Assembly: GCF_021343995.1 (NCBI RefSeq)
Contig: NZ_JAJTTE010000013.1
Coordinates: forward strand, 1-64,000
DNA length: 64,000 nucleotides
Reading direction: 5' to 3'
Origin: Pseudonocardia terrae
GTDB lineage: Bacteria; Actinomycetota; Actinomycetes; Mycobacteriales; Pseudonocardiaceae
Shown piece by piece: positions 8,378-18,838 of this stretch. Each line of letters begins with the position of its first letter. The stretch's first letter is position 1. Under the pieces are notes generated by a model that saw only the letters and a list, made by a program, of their open reading frames with translations, did no database searches and was not told the origin of the DNA. The translations under genes were made by a program, and so were the position numbers.

Positions 8378-9340
8378 CTACGACGGGGCGGCGGCCCGGT
8401 CCGGTCTGTCGGCGGCCTCGTACTCGCGAGCCAGCCGATCGACGAGCTCGCCGGCGGTCGGGATCTCTCGGACCCCGGAGACGGAGTGACCGGCGCTCCA
8501 GACCTCGGTCCACCGGCGGGGGCCGAGACCGCCGTGGCCGTAGAGGGCGTCGGCGTCGGCCGGGGTGACGGTCTCGTCGAGCGCGGCCGGATCGAGGCCC
8601 GCGGCGCGGATGGCCGGGCCGAGCATGCTGCTGGGCAGACCGGTGAACGCCCTGGTGAGGACGACGTCGTCGAGCGTGCTGTCGACGCACATGCGCTTGT
8701 ACTCGGGGGCCGCCATGCTCTCCTGCGTGGCGAGGAAGGCCGTGCCCAGGTAGCCGAGGTCGGCGCCGAGGGTGCGGGCGGCGGCGAGTGCGGTCCCGTC
8801 GCCGATACCGCCGGCGAGCACGACCGGGCCGTCGAAGAAGCCCCGCACGGCCCGCACGAACGCGAACGGGTTCATCCAGCCGGTCTGCCCGCCGGCGCCC
8901 GCGGTGAGCAGGACCAGCCCGTCCGCCCCGGCCGCGACGGCCCGTTCGGCGTGGCGCAGCGTGGCGACGTCGGCCAGCACGAGCGCGCCCACGTCGTGGA
9001 GGGGCCCGAGGATCGGTGCGGGCGACCCGACGCTCGCGATCACCAGCTCGACCCGGTGCCGCACGAGCACCGCCAGGTCCTCGGCGAGGCGCGGGGAACG
9101 CATGATCAGGTTCGGGGCCCAGGGCGCGGCGGCCGGTCCGGTCCGCGCGCCGATCTCGGCCAGCCAGCGGTCGAGCTCCTCGGCGCTGCGGGCGTTGGCG
9201 GTGGGGAACCCGCCCACGACGCCCGCCTCGCACGCGGCCACCACCAGGTCCGGGCCGGAGACCCGCAGCATCGGCGCGGCGATCACGGGCAGGCGCAGCC
9301 GGTCCGTGATCCGTGCGGGTAGCCCGGTCCGTTCCGGCAC
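8378..9340 (-). CDS. nitronate monooxygenase (2-nitropropane dioxygenase) family flavoprotein
   Basis: 320-residue FMN TIM-barrel. The N-terminal RLPVIAAPMLRVSGPDLVVAACEAGVVG is the family signature; VLADVATLRHAERAVAAGADGL and VVLAGGIGDGTALAAARTLGADLGYLGTAFLAT form the flavin phosphate site. The family oxidises alkyl nitronates or acts as related FMN oxidoreductases, so the true substrate is open. It probably forms a unit with the downstream acyl-CoA ligase. Confidence 0.88.
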   Translation of the reverse strand: MPERTGLPARITDRLRLPVIAAPMLRVSGPDLVVAACEAGVVGGFPTANARSAEELDRWLAEIGARTGPAAAPWAPNLIMRSPRLAEDLAVLVRHRVELVIASVGSPAPILGPLHDVGALVLADVATLRHAERAVAAGADGLVLLTAGAGGQTGWMNPFAFVRAVRGFFDGPVVLAGGIGDGTALAAARTLGADLGYLGTAFLATQESMAAPEYKRMCVDSTLDDVVLTRAFTGLPSSMLGPAIRAAGLDPAALDETVTPADADALYGHGGLGPRRWTEVWSAGHSVSGVREIPTAGELVDRLAREYEAADRPDRAAAPS

Positions 9341-9430
9341 GCATCCTCCTGGTCCTCGACGACGGGTCCGCCCGCGATTATCGAGCGTTCGACGGGGCGA
9401 ACCGAGGGGCCGACGGGGTGACGCGCATCC

Positions 9431-11383
9431 TCAGGCGCCCCAGGGGTCGTCGGCCGGATAGTCGGGTTCCGGCGGCTCCTCCGACGGCCACTCCTCCTCG
9501 GCCGGGTTCGCCGCCGGGGGAGCGGAGCCGGCAGAGGCAGCCGCGGGGCCCCCGTCGTCGCCCGCGACCGCCGCCAGTACGCCGGCCCCGTACTTCGCGA
9601 GCTTGTTCTCGCCCACCCCGCTGACCGTGCCGAGGGCTGTGGGGGAGGAGGGGGCGAGCGTGGCGATCGCGCGCAGCGTGGCGTCGTGGAAGATCACGTA
9701 GGCGGGGACGCCCTGTTCCTTGGCGGTGGCGGCACGCCAGGCCCGGAGCCGCTCGAACACCGGGGCCGCGCCGGCCGGGAGGTCCGCCGCGGGAGCCGTC
9801 GACCGGGAGGAACGCCGGGTCCGCGTGCGCTCGGGGTCCTTGCGCAGCATGACCTGGCGGTCGCCCTTGAGCACCGCGGAGCTGCCCTCCGTGAGCTGCA
9901 GTGTGTTGTAGGCCCCGCCCACCTCGACCAGCCCGCGCGCCAGCAGCTGCCGGACGACGCCGCGCCACTCCTGCTCGGACAGCTCGGTGCCGATGCCGAA
10001 GGTGGACAGCCGGTCGTGCCGGGACTGCTCGACCTTCGCCGTGCGCTTGCCGACGAGGATGTCGACGACCTGCCCGGCCCCGAAGCTCTGGTTCCGCTCC
10101 CGCTTGAGCCGCCACACCGTGGACAGCAGCTTCTGGGCCGGCACCGTGCCGTCCCACGACTCGGCCGGGGTGAGGCAGGTGTCGCAGTTGCCGCACGGCT
10201 CGGCCTTCTCCGAGAAGTAGGCCAGCAGCTGCACCCGCCGGCACTCGACGGTCTCGCACAGCGCGAGCATCGCGTCGAGGTGCTGGGCCAGCCGGCGCTT
10301 GTGCGCCTGGTCGCCCTCGGAGTCGTCGATCATCTTGCGCTGCTGGACGACGTCGGCCAGCCCGTAGGCGAGCCAGGCCGTGGAGGGCAGCCCGTCGCGG
10401 CCCGCGCGGCCGGTCTCCTGGTAGTAGCCCTCGACGGACTTGGGCAGGTCGAGATGGGCGACGAACCGGACGTCCGGCTTGTCGATGCCCATCCCGAACG
10501 CGATGGTCGCGCACATGACCAGGCCCTCCTCGCGGAGGAACCGGGCCTGGTGCTCGCGGCGGACCTCGGCGTCGAGCCCCGCGTGGTAGGGCAGCGCCGG
10601 GATGCCCTGTGCCGCAAGGAACTCCGCGGTCTGCTCCACCGACTTGCGGGACAGGCAGTAGACGATCCCGGAGTCGCCGGCGTGCTCGGTGCGGAGGAGA
10701 TCGAGCAGCTGCCGGCGCGGTTCGGCCTTCGGCACGATCCGGTACTGGATGTTGGGCCGGTCGAAGCTCGCGACGACCTGCTTGGCCCCGGTGAGGTCGA
10801 GCCGTTCGGCGATCTCCGCGCGGGTGTGCTCGGTGGCCGTGGCGGTGAGCGCGATCCGCGGCACGGCGGGCCAGCGCCGGTGCAGCTCGGAGAGCATGAG
10901 GTAGTCCGGCCGGAAGTCGTGGCCCCACTGCGCCACGCAGTGCGCCTCGTCGATCGCGAACAGCGCGACCCCGCCCTGGCCCTCGAGCCGGTCCAGCAGG
11001 TCGACCGTCGAGCCGACGCGCAGCCGCTCGGGGGCGAGGTAGAGCAGGTCGAGCTCGCCGGCGAGCAGGGCCTGCTCGGTGTCGCGGCGCTCCTGCGGCC
11101 CCTGCGTGGAGTTGAGGAACCCGGCCCTGACGCCCAGGGTGCGCAAGGCGTCGACCTGGTCCTGCATGAGGGCGATCAACGGCGAGATCACCACGCCGGT
11201 GCCCGGCCGGACCAGCGCCGGGACCTGGTAGCAGAGCGACTTGCCGCCGCCGGTGGGCATCAGGACCAGCGCGTCGCCCCCCGCGCAGACGTGCTCGACG
11301 ACCTCCTGCTGCGGCCCCCGGAACGCCTCGTAGCCGAAGACGCGGTGGAGCACCTCGAGCGCGGGGGCGGGGGGAGCGGTCAC
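9431..11383 (-). CDS. recQ: ATP-dependent DNA helicase RecQ
   Basis: 650 residues from GTG 11383. 3'-5' helicase acting in recombinational repair and fork restart. Walker [14 protein letters not shown] is near residue 40, DEAH box [20 protein letters not shown] near 142, then the ATATE motif III and helicase C with [12 protein letters not shown] zinc-binding segment (CETVECRR...CGNCDTC) and winged helix form the RQC region, followed by an HRDC domain (about 535-610) and an acidic Pro/Glu tail. A frame extension to 11512 would run into the divergent dehydrogenase gene and gives an unfolded Arg-rich leader, so it was not used. Confidence 0.92.
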   Translation of the reverse strand: MTAPPAPALEVLHRVFGYEAFRGPQQEVVEHVCAGGDALVLMPTGGGKSLCYQVPALVRPGTGVVISPLIALMQDQVDALRTLGVRAGFLNSTQGPQERRDTEQALLAGELDLLYLAPERLRVGSTVDLLDRLEGQGGVALFAIDEAHCVAQWGHDFRPDYLMLSELHRRWPAVPRIALTATATEHTRAEIAERLDLTGAKQVVASFDRPNIQYRIVPKAEPRRQLLDLLRTEHAGDSGIVYCLSRKSVEQTAEFLAAQGIPALPYHAGLDAEVRREHQARFLREEGLVMCATIAFGMGIDKPDVRFVAHLDLPKSVEGYYQETGRAGRDGLPSTAWLAYGLADVVQQRKMIDDSEGDQAHKRRLAQHLDAMLALCETVECRRVQLLAYFSEKAEPCGNCDTCLTPAESWDGTVPAQKLLSTVWRLKRERNQSFGAGQVVDILVGKRTAKVEQSRHDRLSTFGIGTELSEQEWRGVVRQLLARGLVEVGGAYNTLQLTEGSSAVLKGDRQVMLRKDPERTRTRRSSRSTAPAADLPAGAAPVFERLRAWRAATAKEQGVPAYVIFHDATLRAIATLAPSSPTALGTVSGVGENKLAKYGAGVLAAVAGDDGGPAAASAGSAPPAANPAEEEWPSEEPPEPDYPADDPWGA

Positions 11384-11480
11384 GGCGCGATCGTAAAGGC
11401 CGGCACCGACGGTCCGGGACCGGCACGCGACCCGGCCGCGACGACGAGCGGGAGCCGGCGCACCGTGCCAGAGTCGGGAC

Positions 11481-12674
11481 ATGAGCGATCCGCGCGGCGC
11501 CGACCTCCTCACCGGTGACTTCTTCGGCTACGGCTCCCTGCTCACCGACGACGAGCAGAAGATCATCGGGCGCGTCCGCGAGTTCTGCCGGACCGAGATC
11601 GCCCCGATCGCCCAGGACGCCTGGAGCCGGGCCGAGTTCCCGCAGGACATCGTCGCGAAGTTCGCGGACCTCGACATCGCCGCGCTGCCCTACGACGGGC
11701 TCGACGGCCCCGCCGCGCGCCGGCTGCTGATCGGGTTCGTCTCGCTCGAGCTGGCGCACACCGACGCCTCGCTGAACAGCTTCTTCGGCATCCACAACGG
11801 CCTGGCGATGGGCAGCATCGACCTCTGCGGCTCCGACGAGCAGCGCGAGCGCTGGCTCCCCGCGATGGCACGCATGGAGCAGATCGGTGCCTTCGGCCTC
11901 ACCGAGCCGCACGGCGGGTCGGACGTCGCGCAGGGCCTGGAGACGACCGCCCGCCGGGAAGGCGACACCTGGGTCCTCAACGGCGAGAAGCGCTGGATCG
12001 GCAACGCCACCTTCGCCGATCTCGTCGTCGTCTGGGCCCGGGACGAGGCCGACGGCGCGGTGAAGGGCTTCGTCGTGCACCAGGAAAACCCGGGCATGGA
12101 CGCGACGAAGATCGAGAACAAGATCGCCCTGCGCACCGTGCAGAACGCCGACATCGTGCTGACCGACTGCCGGGTCCCCGAGGAGGACCGGCTCCAGCGC
12201 GCGAACTCGTTCAAGGACACCAACGGCGTGCTGCGCCGCACGCGCGGCGGTGTGGCCTGGGGCGCCACCGGCACGATGATCGGCGCGTACGAGGCCGCGC
12301 TCGCCTACAGCAAGGAGCGCGAGCAGTTCGGCCGCCCGATCGCCGGGTTCCAGCTGGTGCAGGACTTGCTGGTGCGGATGCTGGGCAACATCACCGCGTC
12401 ACTGGGCATGTGCGTGCGGCTCGCCGAGATGCAGGACGCCGGCGAGGCACGCGACGAACACGCCGCCCTGGCCAAGGAGTACACGACCACGGCGATGCGC
12501 GAGACCGTGGCGCTGGCGCGGCAGGTGGTGGGCGGCAACGGCGTGGTGCTCGACTACGGCGTGGCCAAGTTCTTCGCCGACGCCGAGGCCCTCTACTCCT
12601 TCGAGGGCACCCGCGAGATCAACACCCTCGTCGTCGGACGGGCGATCACGGGCCACTCCGCCTTCGTCCGCTGA
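11481..12674 (+). CDS. acyl-CoA dehydrogenase, glutaryl-CoA-dehydrogenase-like
   Basis: 397 residues. FAD-dependent alpha,beta-dehydrogenation of an acyl-CoA. The family signatures are [40 protein letters not shown], the helical C-terminal domain with [15 protein letters not shown], and [20 protein letters not shown] near residue 375, where glutaryl-CoA dehydrogenases carry the base. [20 protein letters not shown] also fits that subgroup. Decarboxylation cannot be decided from sequence. It diverges from recQ, leaving about 97 bp for both promoters. Confidence 0.9.
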   Translation: MSDPRGADLLTGDFFGYGSLLTDDEQKIIGRVREFCRTEIAPIAQDAWSRAEFPQDIVAKFADLDIAALPYDGLDGPAARRLLIGFVSLELAHTDASLNSFFGIHNGLAMGSIDLCGSDEQRERWLPAMARMEQIGAFGLTEPHGGSDVAQGLETTARREGDTWVLNGEKRWIGNATFADLVVVWARDEADGAVKGFVVHQENPGMDATKIENKIALRTVQNADIVLTDCRVPEEDRLQRANSFKDTNGVLRRTRGGVAWGATGTMIGAYEAALAYSKEREQFGRPIAGFQLVQDLLVRMLGNITASLGMCVRLAEMQDAGEARDEHAALAKEYTTTAMRETVALARQVVGGNGVVLDYGVAKFFADAEALYSFEGTREINTLVVGRAITGHSAFVR

Positions 12675-12679
12675 GCGCG

Positions 12680-12786
12680 CACTATGGAGCCACAACGCGA
12701 ATTTCGACAGCTCCGGAGCGCGTATGGAACGGAACCATAACGCGAATTCGGGCGGCTCCCGAACGCGTTATGGTTCCATAACGCGG
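12680..12786. repeat. two tandem palindromic repeats between convergent genes
   Basis: GGAACCATAACGCG (12731-12744) pairs perfectly with CGCGTTATGGTTCC (12764-12777), and the inner TTCGGG (12747-12752) pairs with CCCGAA (12758-12763) around CGGCT, giving a 20-bp stem with a 2-nt bulge. A diverged copy lies just before it (about 12684-12730: CCACAACGCGAATTTCG...GCTCCGGAGCGCGTATGG). They sit between convergent genes and probably act as a bidirectional terminator. The tandem copies suggest a dispersed palindromic repeat. Confidence 0.75.
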
Positions 12787-12788
12787 CG

Positions 12789-14622
12789 TCAGCGGAGGCT
12801 CTCCTGCCAGGCCGCGTGGAGGTCGGCGAAGTCCCCGCCCGACTCCAGGAGCTCGGCGGGGGTGCCGTCCTGGACGATCCGGCCCCCGCCCATCACCAGC
12901 ACCCGGTCGGCGATCGCGACGGTCGAGAGCCGGTGGGCGATGACAGTGCCGTGCGGTCCGCCAGGACCGTCTCGAGGGCCGCCTGCACCGCCCGCTCCGA
13001 AGGGATGTCGAGGCTGGAGGTGGCCTCGTCGAGCAGCACCACCCCCGGGTCGGCCAGCACCACCCGGGCCAGCGAGACCAGCTGCCGCTGCCCGGCCGAG
13101 AGCCGGCCGCCACGCTTGCGCACGTCCGTGTCGAGGCCCTCGGGCAGATCGTGCACGAAGTCCGCCCCGACGGCGTCGACCGCCGCGGCGATCTCCGTGC
13201 GCGAGGCGCCGGGCCGGCCCATGGCGACGTTGTCCGCCACCGAGCCGGAGAAGAGGAACGGCTCCTGCGTGACCATGACGAGCGCCCGCCGCAGGTCGGC
13301 GTCGGTCAGGTCGCGCAGGTCCACGCCGTCGAGCAGCACGGCGCCGGTCAGCGGGTCGTGGAACCGCGCGGCGAGCTTGGCCAGGGTGGTCTTTCCGGCC
13401 CCGGTCTCGCCCACCAGCGCGATCGTCTGCCCGGCCGGCACGGTCAGCGAGAACTCGGGCAGGACGATCCGCTCGGGCGCCCGCGGGTAGGCGAAGGTGA
13501 CCCGGTCGAAGGTCAGCTCGCCCCGCACCGGGCGGGTAGCGCACGCGGGTGGGCCGGCTCCGGGACGCCGATCGGCGTCTCCAGCACCGACGCCAGCTTC
13601 TCCAGCGCCGCGGCCGCCGACTGGTAGGCGTTCATGAACTGGGCCAGCTGGTCGAGCGGGTCGTAGAAGCGCCGCAGGTAGAGCAGGAACGCGGTCAGCG
13701 CACCCAGCTCCAGCGCCCCCGAGGTGACCCGCAGCGCGCCGAGCAGCAGCACGAGCGCGAGGGTCAGGTTGCCGACGGCCCGCACGCAGGCCACGAACCA
13801 GGAGAGTGTGAGCAGGGCGTCGGCGTTGGCGTCCCGGTAGCGGTGGTTGAGCTGCGCCATGATCGACTGGTTGCGGGCCTCGCGGCGGTAGGCCTGCACC
13901 GCGCGGATGCCGTTCATGGACTCGACGAACTGGACGATCACCCGCGCCACCCAGATGCGGGTGAGCCGGTAGCTCGCCCGCGAGCGGCGCTGGAACCAGC
14001 GGGTCAGCAGGGCCAGCGGCACGAACCCGGCGAGCACCACGCCCGCGAGCACCGGGTCGATCAGCAGGAGCAGTACGGTGATCCCGGCCAGCGAGAGCAG
14101 CGCGCCGAGCAGGCCGTCGAGCCCCTGCTGCAGCAGGTCGTCGATCGACTCCAGGTCGCTCGTCAGGCGGGAGATCAGCCGGCCCGAGGTGTACGACTCG
14201 TGCCATTCGAGGGCGAGTCGCTGCACGTGCCGGAACACTCGCCGCCGCAGTTCCAGCAGCACGTCCTGGCCGAGCCGGCCAGAGAGCAGCAGGAACGCCG
14301 CCCGCAGCCCTGCCGAGGCCAGCCCGCACGCCGCGTACCCGGCGACGGACCAGGCCAGCGGGCCCGGGTGGCCGTCGAGCGCGGCGGGGACGCCGGTGTC
14401 CACGGCCAGCGCGACGAGCAACGGCCCGGTCAGCATCACCGCGTTCTCGACGACCAGGATCAGCAGGGCGAGCGCCACGGCGAGCCGATGGGGCCGCAGC
14501 AGGTCGGCGACCAGGCGGCGGGCGCTGCGGGCCAGCCGCAGCCCGGCGGCCCGGGTGATCTCCTCGCTCTCGTCGCCGACGCCGCGCCAGTCCAGGTCGA
14601 CGTCCGTCGTCACGGTGCTCAT
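12789..14622 (-). pseudogene. ABC exporter half-transporter (canonical ATPase subunit), two frameshifts
   Basis: From ATG 14622 (ATGA overlap with the upstream partner) the first frame encodes a complete six-helix membrane domain ending in [21 protein letters not shown]. It then stops at 13513. The nucleotide-binding domain continues in a second frame ([20 protein letters not shown], Walker [10 protein letters not shown], signature [14 protein letters not shown], Walker [13 protein letters not shown]), and after about 12945 in a third ([20 protein letters not shown]). Both breaks look like single-base deletions, near 13534 in a C-run and near 12945 in a G pair. The span is 1834 nt, whereas restoring two bases gives 612 codons, a normal length. 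Together with the truncated partner this suggests real decay, though assembly error is possible. Confidence 0.8.
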
Positions 14623-16103
14623 GCCGCTCCCACCCGTTCCGCGTCGGGACTGCTCAGCAGGTCCCGGTAGACCGCGTTGGCGGCCAGCAGCTCGCGGTGC
14701 GTGCCGACCGCGGTCACCCGGCCGCCCTCCAGCAGCGCGACCCGGTCGGCCAGCTGCAGGGTCGACGGGCGATGGGCCACCACCAGCGCCGTCACCCCGC
14801 CGAGCACGCTGCGCAGCGCGGCCTCCACCTCGGCCTCGGTGTGCACGTCGAGGGCGGAGAGGGGGTCGTCGAGCACCAGGACCGGCGGCCGGCCGAGGAC
14901 TGCGCGGGCCAGGGCGAGGCGCTGGCGCTGCCCGCCGGACAGGGACAGCCCCCGCTCGCCGATCCGCGTCGCCAGACCCCGGGGCAGCGCCTCGACGAAC
15001 CCGGCGGCGCCCGCGACCCGCAGGGCCTCCCACACGTCGTCGTCGCTCGCGTCGGGCAGGCCGAGGGCCACGTTCTCGCGCACGCTCGCCGAGATCAGCA
15101 CCGGGTCCTCGAAGGCGGTGGCGACTGCCGTGCGGAGGTCCGCGAGCCGCAGCCGCCGGACGTCGACGCCGTCGAGCAGCACCGCCCCGCCGGTCACGTC
15201 GGCCAGCCGGCCGACCAGCGAGGTCAGCACGGTCTTGCCCGAGCCGGTGGCGCCGACCAGGGCCATCGTCTCGCCGGGCTCGACGACGAGGTCGACGCCG
15301 CGCAGCACCTCGGCCTCGGCCCCCTCGTGCCGGAACCGGACGGCGCGGAACTCGACCCGGCCGCACACGGGGCCGAGGGCGACGGGGTCCGGCGGATCCA
15401 CGATCGCCGGGGCGACGTCGCGGACCTCCCAGTACCGGCGGGTCGCGGCCGCGGCGTTCCCGGCCTCGGTGAGCAGCCACCCGAGCGAGGCGATCGGCCA
15501 GTACAGGTACGTCATGATCGTCACGGCGGCGACCAGCGTGCCGACGGTCAGCGCGCCCGTCGCCACACCCCACGCGCTGATCGCCAGGATGATCGCGATC
15601 GCGGCTTCGGGCAGCAGCACGAGCACGCACCACAGCGCGGCCTGCAGCCGCACCTTGCGCAGCTCCGTGCGGCGCAGGCCGCGGGCGCCGGCGACGAACC
15701 GCTCCGTGATCTGGCGGCCCCGGCCGAGCGCGCGCAGGACCCGGACGCCGAGCGCGGACTCCTCGACCACCGTCGCGAGGTCGCCGTCCTGGTCCTGCGC
15801 CAGCCGCGCGACCACGGAGTAGCGACGCTCGAGCCGCAGGGTCAGGGCCACCAGCGGCACCGCGACGACCAGTACCGCCACCCCGAGCAGCCAGGACAGC
15901 GCGCCGAGGATCGCGATGCCGACGAGCGCGGTGATCGTGTTGACCACGAGGAACACCCCGGCGAACGCCAGGAACCGGCGGATCGTGGAGAGGTCCTGCA
16001 CCGCGCGCGACAGCAGCTGGCCGGAGGGCCAGCGGTCGTGGAAGGCGATCGGCAGCCGCTGCAGGTGGGCATAGAGGTCCGCGCCGGGTCCCTGTGTCGA
16101 TCA
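14619..16103 (-). pseudogene. ABC exporter half-transporter (degenerate ATPase subunit), 5' truncated
   Basis: The frame is open from about 16100, reading [24 protein letters not shown] and on to the stop at 14619, but an in-frame TGA lies just upstream and roughly the first 80-100 residues of the membrane domain are missing. A GTG at 16001 would give 460 residues, too few for the usual 570-600. Walker A is VGATGSGKT, signature LSLSGGQRQRLALARAV, and Walker B is LVLDDPLSALD with Asp in place of the catalytic Glu, as in the non-catalytic half of heterodimeric exporters such as TM287/288. With no start or promoter it is probably non-functional. Confidence 0.75.
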
Positions 16104-16216
16104 CCACCCGACCGTGCGACCTGCACCGCGGTCGAGGTCATGTGGCCCGGGTGTCGGCGGTCGCCCGGTGTAGTAGACCTGTGCGCAGGAGGGGTGACCC
16201 CAGCGGAAGGACCAGC

Positions 16217-17221
16217 GTGGACCTGAAGATCGGTTACAAGGCCTCGGCGGAGCAGTTCGGGCCCCGTGACCTGGTGGAGTACGCCGTGCGGGCCGAGGAG
16301 GTGGGCCTGGACAGCGTGTGGGTGTCGGACCACTTCCTGCCGTGGCGGCACGAGGGCGGCCACGCCCCGTCGGCGCTGACCTGGATGGCGGCGGTGGGTG
16401 AGCGCACCCGGCGGGTGCAGATCGGCACGAGCGTGACCACGCCGACGTTCCGCTACAACCCGGCGGTGATGGCGCAGACGTTCGCCACCATGGCGCTGCT
16501 CTACGACAACCGGATCATCCTCGGCGCGGGCACCGGCGAGGCGCTCAACGAGATCGCGGTGTCGGGTAGGGAGTGGCCGGAGTTCAAGGAGCGCTTCGCC
16601 CGGCTGCGCGAGGCCGTGCGGCTGATGCGCGCGCTGTGGACCGAGGACAACGTGAACTTCGAGGGCGACTACTACACGCTCGTCAACGCGAAGATCTACG
16701 ACCGGCCCGAGAAGCCGGTGCCGGTCTACATCGCCGCCGGCGGCCCGGTGGTGGCGCGCTACGCGGGCCGGTCCGGCGAGGGCTTCATCTGCACCTCGGG
16801 CAAGGGCATGGACCTCTACACCGAGAAGCTGATCCCGGCGGTCAAGGAGGGCGCGGAGAAGGAGTCGCGGTCCTTCGACGACATCGACCGGACGATCGAG
16901 ATCAAGCTCTCCTACGACCGCGACGCCGACGCCGCGCTGGAGAACACCCGCTTCTGGGCGCCGCTGTCGCTGACCGCCGAGCAGAAGCACACGGTGGACT
17001 CGGCGGAGGAGATGGAGCGCCTCGCCGACGAGCTGCCGATCGAGCAGGTCGCCAAGCGCTGGATCGTGGCGAGCGACCCGGACGAGGCGGTCGCGCAGAT
17101 CAAGCCGTACCTCGACGCCGGGCTCAACCACCTCGTCGTCCACGGCCCGGGCCACGACCAGGAGCGGTTCCTCACCCAGTTCGCCGAGGACGTCGTCCCG
17201 AAGCTGCGCGCGCTCGCCTGA
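16217..17221 (+). CDS. fgd: F420-dependent glucose-6-phosphate dehydrogenase
   Basis: 334 residues from GTG 16217 with SD GGAAGG at 16205-16210. It oxidises glucose-6-phosphate to 6-phosphogluconolactone and reduces F420, supplying F420H2. Similarity to mycobacterial Fgd1 runs throughout: [101 protein letters not shown] and [16 protein letters not shown]. Length matches the family. The other F420-linked gene here is the PPOX protein at 32574-32978. An in-frame upstream extension to 16094 lacks family features and overlaps the ABC remnant. Confidence 0.95.
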   Translation: MDLKIGYKASAEQFGPRDLVEYAVRAEEVGLDSVWVSDHFLPWRHEGGHAPSALTWMAAVGERTRRVQIGTSVTTPTFRYNPAVMAQTFATMALLYDNRIILGAGTGEALNEIAVSGREWPEFKERFARLREAVRLMRALWTEDNVNFEGDYYTLVNAKIYDRPEKPVPVYIAAGGPVVARYAGRSGEGFICTSGKGMDLYTEKLIPAVKEGAEKESRSFDDIDRTIEIKLSYDRDADAALENTRFWAPLSLTAEQKHTVDSAEEMERLADELPIEQVAKRWIVASDPDEAVAQIKPYLDAGLNHLVVHGPGHDQERFLTQFAEDVVPKLRALA

Positions 17222-17261
17222 GGTCGGTGTCGGCCGCCTCACCCGGGACGATCGTTCCCTC

Positions 17262-17299
17262 CGGTCAGCGCTGACCGTTAGTCTGCCCCGTCGACGGGG
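17262..17299. promoter_or_regulatory. two perfect palindromes upstream of the enoyl-CoA hydratase gene
   Basis: CGGTCAGCGCTGACCG (17262-17277) and CCCCGTCGACGGGG (17286-17299) are perfect palindromes 8 bp apart, and GGGACGATCGTTCCC at 17245-17259 is nearly one. The first could be a regulator site or the fgd terminator stem; neither is followed by a clear T-run. Confidence 0.5.
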
Positions 17300-17325
17300 A
17301 CACGCCCCGGGTGAGGAGCGGTGGG

Positions 17326-18126
17326 ATGAGCGGTGCGAGCGGGAGCCCGGTGGTGGCGCAGGACGGACGGGTGCTGCGCTGCCGGGTGACGGCCGGCAAG
17401 GCGGGCGCGCTCGACGGCCCGGCGATGGCCGAGGTCGCCGAGGCGCTGCGCGGGCTCGGCACCGCCGAGGAGGCGGCCGAGCGGGGCATCGGTGCCGTGC
17501 AGCTCGCCCACGACGGCGGCAACTTCTGCGCGGGCGGCGACGTGCGGTCGTTCGCGGCCGCGGAGGACCGCGGCGCGTTCGTCCGCGAGGTCGCCGACCT
17601 CTTCCACGAGATGCTCGAGGCGTACGTCCGCTGCGCCGTCCCGACCGTGGCCGGCGTGCAGGGCTGGGCCGCCGGCGCGGGGATGAGCCTGGTGCTCGCG
17701 ACGGACGTGGTCGTCGTCGGCACCTCCACGCGGATCCGGCCCGCCTATCCGGCGATCGGGTTCTCGCCCGACGGCGGCATGAGCTGGACGCTGCCGCGGA
17801 TCGTCGGGCTCGGCCGCGCCCGGCACATCCTGCTGACCGACCAGGCGCTCTCGGCCGAGGACATGCTGTCGCTGGGCGTCGCGTCCGTGCTGGTCGACGA
17901 CACCGAACTGGCCGCCGAGGCCGAGGCCACCGCGTACCGCCTGGCCCAGGGCCCCACGGCCGCACTCGGCCGGATCAAGCGGCTCCTCGCCGGGACCTTC
18001 GACCACGACCTGCGGACCCACCTCGACGCGGAGGCCGCGTCGATCTCGGCCAGCGCCGCGGGGCCGGAGGGCGCCGAGGGCCTCACCGCGTTCGGGGAGA
18101 AGCGGGCGCCCCGCTTCCACGGCTGA
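17326..18126 (+). CDS. enoyl-CoA hydratase/isomerase family (crotonase)
   Basis: 266 residues from ATG 17326, which has GAGGAG at 17312-17317; a GTG at 17311 is in frame but lacks an SD. Crotonase-fold enzymes hydrate or isomerise enoyl-CoAs. The first oxyanion-hole segment is HDGGNFCAGGDVRSFA, the second VAGVQGWAAGAGMSLVLATDVVV, followed by RIRPAYPAIGFSPDGGMSWTLPRIVG. At the usual catalytic positions the sequence has Asp in PDGGMSW, as in many isomerase-like members, so hydratase activity is uncertain. Confidence 0.88.
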   Translation: MSGASGSPVVAQDGRVLRCRVTAGKAGALDGPAMAEVAEALRGLGTAEEAAERGIGAVQLAHDGGNFCAGGDVRSFAAAEDRGAFVREVADLFHEMLEAYVRCAVPTVAGVQGWAAGAGMSLVLATDVVVVGTSTRIRPAYPAIGFSPDGGMSWTLPRIVGLGRARHILLTDQALSAEDMLSLGVASVLVDDTELAAEAEATAYRLAQGPTAALGRIKRLLAGTFDHDLRTHLDAEAASISASAAGPEGAEGLTAFGEKRAPRFHG

Positions 18127-18156
18127 CCCCGGTCCGGCCACCCGGCGCGTGTCCCT

Positions 18157-18183
18157 GTTTGCCGGGAGCGTCCTCGGGGGATA
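18157..18183 (+). promoter_or_regulatory. candidate SigB/SigF-type promoter
   Basis: GTTT (18157-18160) and GGGATA (18178-18183) with a 17-bp spacer resemble the actinobacterial stress-sigma consensus GTTT-N15-17-GGGTAT. It lies about 60 bp before the chosen start of a HATPase regulator, a gene type often transcribed by such sigma factors. One position of the -10 differs. Confidence 0.4.
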
Positions 18184-18244
18184 CCAGGCACGGCGACCGG
18201 ACCCGGTGCGCCACACCGTCGATCTCCCCGGGGGCACTCCGCTC

Positions 18245-18748
18245 GTGAACGTGCACGGCCCGCAGCGCGGCGTCCCGGCCGCACCGACCGCTGCACCGAC
18301 CGCACCGGCCGCAGCGGCGCCGGTCGGCCGGCGGCCGGTCCGCGCGGTACCGGACGAGCTGCGCATCGTCCGCACGGCCGTCGCCGACGAGCTGTCCGGC
18401 ATCCGCAGCGCCGTCTCCCGGTGGGGCCGGTGCGCCGGTCTGTCCGCCGACGTCCTCGTCGACCTGCTGCTCGCGGTCGGGGAGGCCGCGGCGAACGCCG
18501 TCGACCACGCCTACCGCGGCAGGCCGCCCGGTCCGGTCGAGGTCGACGTGCAGCTGCGCCGGCGCCGCTCCGGCAGCGTGATCGCCGCGCGGATCTCCGA
18601 CCAGGGCCGTTGGTGGCCGACCTCCGCCGACACCGGCCGGGACCGCGGCCGGGGACTGCCGATGATCCGGGCGCTCGCCGCGCGCCTCGACGTGATGGCC
18701 ACCGGCCGGGGCACCGAGGTGTGCCTGGAGCTGGCGATCCCGGACTGA
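18245..18748 (+). CDS. anti-sigma-factor-type HATPase (RsbW-like serine kinase fold)
   Basis: 167 residues from GTG 18245; the frame is open to GTG 18149, but that would start upstream of the candidate promoter. The GHKL fold is clear: N box LLAVGEAAANAVDHAYRG, G1 ARISDQGRWWP and G2-like DRGRGLPMIRAL. Such stand-alone ATPases bind or phosphorylate STAS anti-sigma antagonists and sigma factors in partner-switching circuits. A STAS partner candidate is at 20886-21977. The N-terminus is an Ala/Pro-rich linker. Confidence 0.85.
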   Translation: MNVHGPQRGVPAAPTAAPTAPAAAAPVGRRPVRAVPDELRIVRTAVADELSGIRSAVSRWGRCAGLSADVLVDLLLAVGEAAANAVDHAYRGRPPGPVEVDVQLRRRRSGSVIAARISDQGRWWPTSADTGRDRGRGLPMIRALAARLDVMATGRGTEVCLELAIPD

Positions 18749-18838
18749 CCCGGGCCGGCCCGGACCACCGGGACCCGAGAACGCCGGAACCCCGGCCGCG
18801 GGGCGACCGGGGTTCCGGAGCAGTCGGGACGGCGGGGC

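Noticed and set aside
9378..12080. 900-residue minus-strand open frame across recQ and the acyl-CoA dehydrogenase
   Set aside because: It runs in a different frame from recQ and antisense to the dehydrogenase; no motifs are present, while both other genes are complete.
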